A stretch of 38,732 bases of DNA from Fidelibacterota bacterium SCGC AAA160-B08 (lineage in GTDB: Bacteria; Fidelibacterota; Marinisomatia; Marinisomatales; Marinisomataceae). Shown one piece after another: positions 33,393-38,732 of this stretch. The notes below the pieces were generated by a model. The model saw only the letters and a list, made by a program, of their open reading frames with translations, was not told the DNA's origin and made no database searches. Positions within the stretch are counted from its first letter, which is position 1. The number at the start of each line of letters is the position of its first letter. The position numbers were made by a program, and so were the translations under genes. The DNA lies in assembly GCA_000402755.1 (NCBI GenBank), contig AQSD01000009.1:1-38732 (forward strand), in the 5' to 3' direction.

Positions 33393-34052
33393 TTAGTTTC
33401 TTTCAATGTGTTTATAGATTTGATTTACTTGATCATCAATAGTGCAGTTTGATGTATCAATTACAATTGCATCCTTTGCTTGTTTCAATGGAGAAAGTTT
33501 ACGACTACTGTCGTACTGATCTCTATCTGTCAAATCTTGTTTTATTTTGTTAACGTTTATTTCCTCATTTACTATCTTAAAATCTTTAAATCTTCTCTTT
33601 GCCCTAGTATCGTAGTCAGCAACTAAGAAAAATTTATACTTTGCATCTGGAAAAACTACTGTTCCAATATCTCTTCCTTCAACAATAAAGTTACCATTTT
33701 TTGTGGTATCTTTCTGTATTTTTACCATTTTTTCTCTTACAGATTCTAACGCACTGACCTTACTTACTGCATCCGTAACTGCTTTGCTACGAATTAATAA
33801 GCTGATATCTTTTCCATCTAACAGTATTGTAATACTATCATTTGATGTAAAATCTAGTTTCAAATTTAAAATATCTAGCATTTTTTTAACCTGATTTTCA
33901 GAGCTGGTATCAGTAGCATGCTGTATAAAAAAATATGTAGCAGCTCTATACATAGCACCAGTATCTAAATATTGATACCCTAGCTTACTTGCTAGTTTCT
34001 TTGCTGTGGTAGTTTTACCTACACCTGCTGGTCCATCAATTGTTATTATCAT
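33393..34052 (-). CDS. cmk: Cytidylate kinase
   Basis: The protein (219 aa from the preferred start) has the P-loop IDGPAGVGKTTTAKKLA, YLDTGAMYRA, VTDAVSKVSALESVRE, VEGRDIGTVVFPDA and the C-terminal LTDRDQYDSSRKLSPLKQA. CMK phosphorylates CMP and dCMP. The frame can be extended upstream to a TTG at 34094, but the ATG at 34052 gives the family start MIITIDGPAG and a normal length. It lies 55 bases after the pseudouridine synthase gene and 5 bases before rpsA. Confidence 0.96.
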   Translation of the reverse strand: MIITIDGPAGVGKTTTAKKLASKLGYQYLDTGAMYRAATYFFIQHATDTSSENQVKKMLDILNLKLDFTSNDSITILLDGKDISLLIRSKAVTDAVSKVSALESVREKMVKIQKDTTKNGNFIVEGRDIGTVVFPDAKYKFFLVADYDTRAKRRFKDFKIVNEEINVNKIKQDLTDRDQYDSSRKLSPLKQAKDAIVIDTSNCTIDDQVNQIYKHIERN

Positions 34053-34107
34053 AAAAATGCTCAGAAAGTTAGTTTTTCTTTCAATAAATGCCAAGATGTT
34101 TAAAATC

Positions 34108-34836
34108 TTATGCTTTTCTTCTTATTTTATCTAAATACTGATTTTCTTTCTTTGTTAACTCTCTTGACTGCCCTTCTTTTAATTGATCTAATGTAATACT
34201 ACCAAATTTTATTCTTTTTAAAGCAATCAAATTAAGACCTGAAAACTTAAATATTCTTCTTATTTCATTCTTTTTTCCTTGTCTTAGAATCATATTCACA
34301 TGAACTATATTTTTAATTTTTTCTTGTGATATAATTTTCGCTTTCCCTTTTTCGCCAGAGCCAATAAAAATTCCTTTCTCAATTTTTTTAATAATCTTAT
34401 CACTAATTATCTCATTTGTATGTGCAACATATTCCTTTTTTATTTTATTTTTAGGATGAGTCAAAAATTGAGATAAATCTCCATCATTTGTTAATAATAT
34501 TAAACCCGTGGTATCCTTATCTAACCTTCCTACGTGATTTAAAAAAGGTTTTCTAGGAATAAGATTGAAAATTGTTTTTCTGCCTAGCTCATCACTTCTA
34601 GAAGAAATAAATCCTTTAGGCTTATATAAAACTAATGTTGTGGTTTTAGTATTTGAGATAATTTTTTGATCATCTAGTCTTACAACGTCTTTGATAGGAT
34701 CAATCTCAGTAAAAGGGTCCATAATTACGGTATTGTTCACCGTAACCATTGCTAACTGGATAGATTCCTGCGCTTTTCTTCTGGATACAATTCCAGATGA
34801 CGAAATAAATTTAAATAACTTCACTAGTGATTCCAT
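34108..34836 (-). CDS. Pseudouridine synthase, RsuA/RluB/RluE family
   Basis: This 242-aa protein has an N-terminal S4 RNA-binding domain (KLFKFISSSGIVSRRKAQES, then MVTVNN) and a pseudouridine synthase domain. The catalytic Asp is in HVGRLDKDTTGLILLTNDGD, with KEYVAHTNE and later RQGKKNEIRRIFKFSGL. These enzymes modify 16S or 23S rRNA. The neighbourhood scpA-scpB-synthase is typical of RluB genes, so 23S rRNA is the likely target, but this cannot be decided from motifs alone. It overlaps scpB by 26 bases if the ATG at 34836 is used; an in-frame GTG at 34824 would shorten this. Confidence 0.92.
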   Translation of the reverse strand: MESLVKLFKFISSSGIVSRRKAQESIQLAMVTVNNTVIMDPFTEIDPIKDVVRLDDQKIISNTKTTTLVLYKPKGFISSRSDELGRKTIFNLIPRKPFLNHVGRLDKDTTGLILLTNDGDLSQFLTHPKNKIKKEYVAHTNEIISDKIIKKIEKGIFIGSGEKGKAKIISQEKIKNIVHVNMILRQGKKNEIRRIFKFSGLNLIALKRIKFGSITLDQLKEGQSRELTKKENQYLDKIRRKA

Positions 34837-35359
34837 TATCTTCAGAATCTATAATCTCAGAAATTTCACTACTTGTTGGCATTTCTGACAAACTTGCTAA
34901 TCCAAAATGTTTAAGGTATTCATCGGTAGTATGATAAAGCAATGCCTTGCCCAGTGAATCATCTCTACCTCCTATCTTTATCAGTTTTTTATTTAATAAG
35001 TTTTTTAGCACTCCCTTACAATCTACGCCTCTGATTGATTCAATATCTATTCTTGATATAGGTTGCTTGTATGCAACAATTGCCAATACTTCTAAGCTCG
35101 CATTAGACAGCATAAGCTTTTTAGTTGGAACGTACTTTGATATAAAGGGTTCAAATTGTTTTTTACTAACCAGCATATAACCTTCTCCTACGGCTTTCAC
35201 TTCAAAGGCATGATCAGAGTATTTGATATTGAGTTCACTAACTATCTCATCTAATGATGGGATATCACTATCATCAAATATATTAGTCAAGTCAGATTGC
35301 ATAAGCGGTTCAGAAGCAACAAACAATAAAGATTCTATGATTAGCAATTGTTCGTTCAT
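34811..35359 (-). CDS. scpB: Segregation and condensation protein ScpB
   Basis: This 182-aa protein has two winged-helix domains. ScpB markers are QLLIIESLLFVASEPL at the start, ASLEVLAIVAYKQPISRIDI, IRGVDCKGVLKNLLNKKLI and LLYHTTDEYLKHFGLASLSE. ScpB dimers bind ScpA and SMC to form bacterial condensin. Its start overlaps the scpA stop by 4 bases. The scpA-scpB-pseudouridine synthase order is common in bacteria. Confidence 0.95.
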   Translation of the reverse strand: MNEQLLIIESLLFVASEPLMQSDLTNIFDDSDIPSLDEIVSELNIKYSDHAFEVKAVGEGYMLVSKKQFEPFISKYVPTKKLMLSNASLEVLAIVAYKQPISRIDIESIRGVDCKGVLKNLLNKKLIKIGGRDDSLGKALLYHTTDEYLKHFGLASLSEMPTSSEISEIIDSEDNGITSEVI

Positions 35360-36078
35360 GCTTTAACAATATTTAATGTTATATCAATATCTTCAAAAGT
35401 ATTTTTTTGTTTACAAATCAACTCTGACTCCTTAATCATATTTAATAGAGCCAAGAATGTAACAATAATTTCTAATTTACTATCTAATTTCTTGATCAAA
35501 CTACTAAGAGAAATAGTCTTTTTATCTTTAAAATTAGAAATAATAAATTGTTTTTGCTCCTGTAGAGATATAGTCTCTCTTACTATTGTAAATGAATTAT
35601 CTTGCGGTGCATTATCTATAGCAGATTGAAAGATTTTTGATATATCAAATAGGCTTACTTCATTCAAAAAATCTGAAGGGTTAATTGTTTTTTTAAACGA
35701 AATTTTATCATTTGGGCGATAAAATAAATCTTTATTCTCTTCGTGTATACCCTTTAGTTGATGTGCAATATTTCTAAAATTTTTATACTGCAATAATTGT
35801 CCAACTAAATTAATTCTTGGATCATCAATATCTAATCCTTCTTCGTCTTTCTGTCTAGGTAAAAGCATTCTTGTTTTTAATCTTAATAACAACGATGCCA
35901 TAAAAAGAAACTCGCCGGCTACTGAAACATCTAGTTTTTTAGCAGTATTAATTACATCAATATATTCTGATGTAATTTGAGAAATTGGAATATCGTAAAT
36001 ATCTATTTTATCTCTTTTAATAAAATATAAAAGTAAATCTAATGGTCCTTCAAAATTTTCTAATTTTACATTAAACAC
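35356..36078 (-). CDS. scpA: Segregation and condensation protein ScpA
   Basis: This 240-aa kleisin begins with the typical VKLENFEGPLDLLLYFIKRD, IDIYDIPISQITSEYIDVI, and the FLFMASLLLRLKTRMLLPRQ helix. A less conserved middle follows, then a C-terminal winged-helix segment. ScpA bridges the SMC heads. The stop overlaps the scpB start (ATGA type, 4 bases), and trpS ends 3 bases upstream. SMC itself is not in the window. Confidence 0.95.
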   Translation of the reverse strand: MFNVKLENFEGPLDLLLYFIKRDKIDIYDIPISQITSEYIDVINTAKKLDVSVAGEFLFMASLLLRLKTRMLLPRQKDEEGLDIDDPRINLVGQLLQYKNFRNIAHQLKGIHEENKDLFYRPNDKISFKKTINPSDFLNEVSLFDISKIFQSAIDNAPQDNSFTIVRETISLQEQKQFIISNFKDKKTISLSSLIKKLDSKLEIIVTFLALLNMIKESELICKQKNTFEDIDITLNIVKA

Positions 36079-36081
36079 TAG

Positions 36082-37050
36082 CTAGACCATTCCAATAGAT
36101 TTTTTGACACTTGATAGAGTATCAGACGCAATAACTTCGGCTTTCTTTTTCCCCACCTCCATTAAATCAAAAATATTATCAGGATTATCTATATAATATT
36201 GCTTCAAGGTTCTTTGTTTAGAAAAGTAATCCATAATATGTTGATACAACTCATTCTTTACACTCATATACTTTAAGCCTGGTGTAGCATATCGATCTTT
36301 AAGTTCATTTTTTTCATCATCATTCAAAAATAATGCATACATATTGAAAAGAGGTGTATCTGTATCTTTTGGCTCATTCAATCCAGCAGAATCGGTTACA
36401 ATATTCATTATTTGATTTTTCATATAATCCTCACTACCAAAAATCGGAATAGTATTATTGTAGGATTTACTCATCTTCCTACCATCAATACCTCCAATTA
36501 TCTCACTACTTTCATCGATATCAATCTCTGGAATAGTAAAAACTGGCCCATGAGCATTATTAAATTTTATAGCAATATCTCTCGTCATTTCTAGATGCTG
36601 TTTCTGATCTTTCCCTACAGGTACAATATCAGATTGAAATGCTAAAATATCTGATGCCATTAAAATAGGGTAAGAGAATAAGCCCATATTAGGACTTAAA
36701 CCATTTGCAACTTTATCCTTATAGGATGTTGATCGCTGCATCAAGCCAACACTTGTAAAGTTAGATAGTATCCATGTTAATTCTGTCACTGCTGGTACAT
36801 GAGACTGCACCCATACGGTAGATTTCTTAGAATCAAGTCCCAATGCTAACAGATCAGAAAATGCATTAAAGGTATTTTTTTCTAATTCTTCTTTATTACT
36901 GATCGATGTCAATGAATGATAATTTGCAATAAAGCAGAATAGATCAGAAGAATCTTGAAAATCAATCATTCGTTCAATCATACCAAAATAGTTTCCGATA
37001 TGTAATAACCCCGATGGTTGTGCTCCGCTTAATATTCTCTTTTTATTCAT
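36082..37050 (-). CDS. trpS: Tryptophan--tRNA ligase
   Basis: This 322-aa class I synthetase has the HIGH-like motif in SGAQPSGLLHIGNYFGM, FIANYHSLTS, YPILMASDILAFQSDIVPVG, DQKQHLEMTRDIA, and the KMSKS motif in GGIDGRKMSKSYNNTIP. The length is normal. It charges tRNA-Trp. It lies one base after the HNH gene and 3 bases before scpA. Confidence 0.97.
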   Translation of the reverse strand: MNKKRILSGAQPSGLLHIGNYFGMIERMIDFQDSSDLFCFIANYHSLTSISNKEELEKNTFNAFSDLLALGLDSKKSTVWVQSHVPAVTELTWILSNFTSVGLMQRSTSYKDKVANGLSPNMGLFSYPILMASDILAFQSDIVPVGKDQKQHLEMTRDIAIKFNNAHGPVFTIPEIDIDESSEIIGGIDGRKMSKSYNNTIPIFGSEDYMKNQIMNIVTDSAGLNEPKDTDTPLFNMYALFLNDDEKNELKDRYATPGLKYMSVKNELYQHIMDYFSKQRTLKQYYIDNPDNIFDLMEVGKKKAEVIASDTLSSVKKSIGMV

Positions 37051-37051
37051 T

Positions 37052-37585
37052 TTAATTTTTATTTATAAATAAGTAATCTTCCCAGCCTAAATTTTTATCT
37101 TTTATAAACTGATTAAAGTACATGAATCTATTAGGTTTTTTTGGTTGTTTCATCAATTTCATATTTGCTTCTTTTGGAGTCCTACTTCCCTTCCTTGCAT
37201 TGCAAGGAGAGCACGCTACAATTAAATTTTCCCATGTATCAGATCCGCCTTTGTATTTTGGAATAATATGATCTACAGTTAAATCTGATTTTAGTCCACA
37301 ATACTGGCAACATGCATTATCTCTAAGCAATAAATTCTTTTTATTTAAAACTACATCAAGACTGTTGTGAGATACATAAGTTTTTAGTTTTACTACGCTA
37401 GGTACTTTTATTCTTGTCGAAGGAGAATATACATATTGATCATAATTTGTTAGTACGTCAATTTTATTTAAAAAATATAAACATAAAGCGCGCTTAGAAG
37501 AACATACTGCAAGTGGTAAATAGCTAGCATTCAATACCAGAGTAACATTATTTTCGATATTTGAATTTGGGATATTGTATTTCAT
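37052..37585 (-). CDS. HNH endonuclease domain protein
   Basis: This 177-aa protein has an N-terminal region (LVLNASYLPLAVCSSKRAL) and a C-terminal zinc HNH domain: C93-x2-C96, DHIIPKYKGG with D105/H106, N120 in DTWENL, and C125-x2-C128 with NARKGSRTPKEA. This arrangement is a conserved, chromosomally encoded HNH family in Bacteroidota and cyanobacteria, not linked here to any phage or defence gene. Its biological role is unknown. It is the first gene of the long minus-strand run and diverges from the riboswitch and receptor gene. Confidence 0.85.
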   Translation of the reverse strand: MKYNIPNSNIENNVTLVLNASYLPLAVCSSKRALCLYFLNKIDVLTNYDQYVYSPSTRIKVPSVVKLKTYVSHNSLDVVLNKKNLLLRDNACCQYCGLKSDLTVDHIIPKYKGGSDTWENLIVACSPCNARKGSRTPKEANMKLMKQPKKPNRFMYFNQFIKDKNLGWEDYLFINKN

Positions 37586-37640
37586 TTCTTATACAATTTA
37601 TGGAAATAATCATTCATATTTTATAAAAATAACATTAACA
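37586..37640. promoter_or_regulatory. Divergent promoter region between HNH gene and riboswitch
   Basis: The A+T-rich bases between the HNH start and the riboswitch must hold promoters for both directions. For the plus strand, TATAAA at 37622-37627 is a possible -10, about 15-20 bases ahead of the riboswitch. No good -35 matches at 16-18 bases upstream. The same spot also reads as a -10-like box on the minus strand. Placement is tentative. Confidence 0.35.
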
Positions 37641-37785
37641 TGTTGCAGAGTAAATGTAGGGAATACTAGTGAAATTCTAGAACAGTCCCCGCTACTGTAA
37701 TTACTGAGATTTAAAAATTACCATTCCATAAAAATTGGGAGAAGGTTTTAAATCGTTAATAGGTATAAGTCAGGAGACCTTATTT
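37640..37785 (+). ncRNA. Cobalamin riboswitch
   Basis: The leader of the TonB receptor gene carries the conserved blocks of a B12 aptamer in order. A GGGAA at 37659-37663 is followed by a small hairpin (CTAG, loop, CTAG at 37666-37680). Then come AACAGTCCCCGCTACTGTAA at 37681-37700 and the B12 box AAGTCAGGAGACCT at 37767-37780. The boundaries are estimates. AdoCbl- or cobalamin-binding in such leaders normally lowers expression of uptake genes. The receptor start lies 44 bases after the B12 box with a strong Shine-Dalgarno between, so control of translation start is likely. No intrinsic terminator hairpin with a U-run is visible. Confidence 0.88.
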
Positions 37786-37810
37786 ACTAAAACAATAAAA
37801 ACTGAACTTC

Positions 37811-37819
37811 GGAGGAAAG
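37811..37819 (+). promoter_or_regulatory. Strong Shine-Dalgarno of the receptor gene, candidate switch target
   Basis: GGAGGAAAG lies five to eight bases before the ATG at 37824. It is far stronger than other ribosome sites in the window. It is flanked by ACTT (37805-37809 region) and AAGT (37817-37820), which could pair weakly around it. That makes it a candidate for the sequence the riboswitch hides when ligand is bound. Pairing was judged by eye. Confidence 0.6.
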
Positions 37820-37823
37820 TATA

Positions 37824-38732
37824 ATGAAATTTTATATTTTATTATCAACAATACTAATATCTAACCTTTTTTCACAAACCTTAACTGGCCTTGTTATTGA
37901 TACCAATGGTCATCCCCTAGCATACGTAGTTGTAAGAGAGCTAAATAATGATGCGCAAAATGATAATTGGACTACCACAGCATATGATGGTTCTTTTAGA
38001 ATTGAAATTAGTGGTAGTTCAAAAATTGGATTTGAAAGAATCGGATTTGAAAGCAATACAGTACAATTAGATAACTATGATTCTCAAGTATTTACATTAT
38101 TAAGCAAAAATGTAAATCTTAGAGAAGTGAATGTTTATGGAAAAAGCAATTCAAGATATTTGAAAAATAAAAGCTTAGATAATAATTTAGGTTCTTTTTC
38201 AAATAATGGCTCTTTATCTCAACTGCCTTCACTAGAAATAAGAACTTATGGCGGATATGCAGGCGTAACCTCGGCTTCTTTTGACGGAGGATTTGCTCGT
38301 CATACCAAAGTATTGTTTAATGGCGTTGACTTAACTGATGCTCAAAATGGCCAAGTAGATTTATCTGCTTTTCCATCATTCGTACTAAGCTCATTAAACT
38401 ATAGATTAAATTCAGGTACAACGTATGGATCTGGATCTATTGATGGGACTCTAGACATAAATACTAAAAATAGTCCAAATAGAGTTTTTTACAGTTCTGG
38501 TGACTATGGATTTAATCAATATGGTGCAACATATTCAATGGGTAGAGAAAACTCAAAAAGAATTATCACAATAGGTAAAACTAGCTATGATGGAGACTAT
38601 CAATATAAGGATTCTATCACGGGTCTGAATAGTAACAGAGAAAATAATTCTTTAGATCAATTTTTTCTTGCAATGAATAGAGAATTTCTTGTTAGAGAAG
38701 ATTTAATTATTAATATCAATTCTTTAACAACA
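37824..38732 (+). CDS. TonB-dependent outer-membrane receptor, probably for cobalamin (3' end outside window)
   Basis: The first 303 codons are present; the frame is open to the window end. The signal peptide is MKFYILLSTILISNLFSQ. A carboxypeptidase-regulatory-like domain follows (LTGLVIDTNGHPLAYVVVRE, TTAYDGSFRIEI, about residues 20-105), with a plug domain from about 110 (VNVYGKSNS, LPSLEIRTYGGYAGVTSASF, KVLFNGVDLTDAQNG, SSLNYRLNSGTTYGSGSIDG). The first barrel strands begin near 215. The plug text fits BtuB-type TonB receptors. With the cobalamin riboswitch in its leader, uptake of B12 or another corrinoid is the likely role. The C-terminal barrel and TonB contacts beyond the start cannot be checked here. 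Confidence 0.85.
   Translation, partial: MKFYILLSTILISNLFSQTLTGLVIDTNGHPLAYVVVRELNNDAQNDNWTTTAYDGSFRIEISGSSKIGFERIGFESNTVQLDNYDSQVFTLLSKNVNLREVNVYGKSNSRYLKNKSLDNNLGSFSNNGSLSQLPSLEIRTYGGYAGVTSASFDGGFARHTKVLFNGVDLTDAQNGQVDLSAFPSFVLSSLNYRLNSGTTYGSGSIDGTLDINTKNSPNRVFYSSGDYGFNQYGATYSMGRENSKRIITIGKTSYDGDYQYKDSITGLNSNRENNSLDQFFLAMNREFLVREDLIININSLTT

Noticed and set aside
37052..37585. HNH endonuclease as part of a defence or mobile system
   Set aside because: Neighbours are trpS and scpA, there are no restriction, toxin, integrase or phage genes, and this HNH type is a common chromosomal family.

Overview
This looks like an AT-rich, gene-dense, ordinary chromosomal segment of a marine, Na+-dependent Gram-negative bacterium. 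Support for that: a complete Na+-NQR operon, an NhaD antiporter, a heptose adenylyltransferase of LPS synthesis, lipoprotein and outer-membrane signals, a six-domain ribosomal protein S1, and a TonB receptor with an N-terminal carboxypeptidase-regulatory-like domain. Together these suggest the Bacteroidota/FCB side of the tree, possibly Candidatus Marinimicrobia (SAR406). The phylum is inference from gene content only. I see no tRNA, rRNA, CRISPR array, insertion sequence, phage gene or defence island. Almost everything is on the minus strand in long runs with gaps of a few bases or overlapping start and stop codons.

Reading the minus strand 5' to 3' from the right: 37585-20975 holds HNH endonuclease, trpS, scpA, scpB, an RsuA/RluB pseudouridine synthase, cmk, rpsA, a YbbR-like protein, tsaD, an unrecognised membrane protein, serS, plsC, rfaE2, a LysM lytic transglycosylase, an HU-type protein, a 31-aa AURKAIP1/COX24-like protein, nadK, a bleomycin-hydrolase peptidase and a small membrane hydrolase. 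Proline dehydrogenase (20068-20982, +) diverges from a GltD-like flavoprotein (18812-20020, -). Next come nqrABCDEF-apbE (18714-11984), with the NQR assembly factor nqrM facing them on the plus strand (11826-11987). The last run, 11755-1, is nhaD, a cobalamin adenosyltransferase, nrnA, ispH, pdxS, pdxT, dxs, an acyl-CoA mutase large subunit and the cytochrome c maturation genes ccmE-ccmF-ccmD-like-ccmA-ccmB (ccmB is cut by the window edge). At the right edge, on the plus strand, a cobalamin riboswitch precedes a TonB-dependent receptor that runs off the window.

Three themes link the genes. (1) Sodium bioenergetics: NQR pumps Na+ using NADH; ApbE attaches FMN to NqrB and NqrC, NqrM is needed for assembly, and NhaD exchanges Na+ and H+. 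(2) Vitamin B12: a riboswitch-controlled receptor for probable uptake, an adenosyltransferase to make the cofactor, and a B12-dependent acyl-CoA mutase to use it. (3) Isoprenoid, PLP and cytochrome c maturation genes in one tightly packed run.

The points most worth checking are small or residue-level: a CcmE whose heme-binding His is replaced by Cys, an acyl-CoA mutase with isobutyryl-CoA-mutase-like rather than methylmalonyl-CoA-mutase-like active-site residues, and three microproteins (CcmD-like, NqrM, AURKAIP1-like). I did not find a convincing undescribed multi-gene system.
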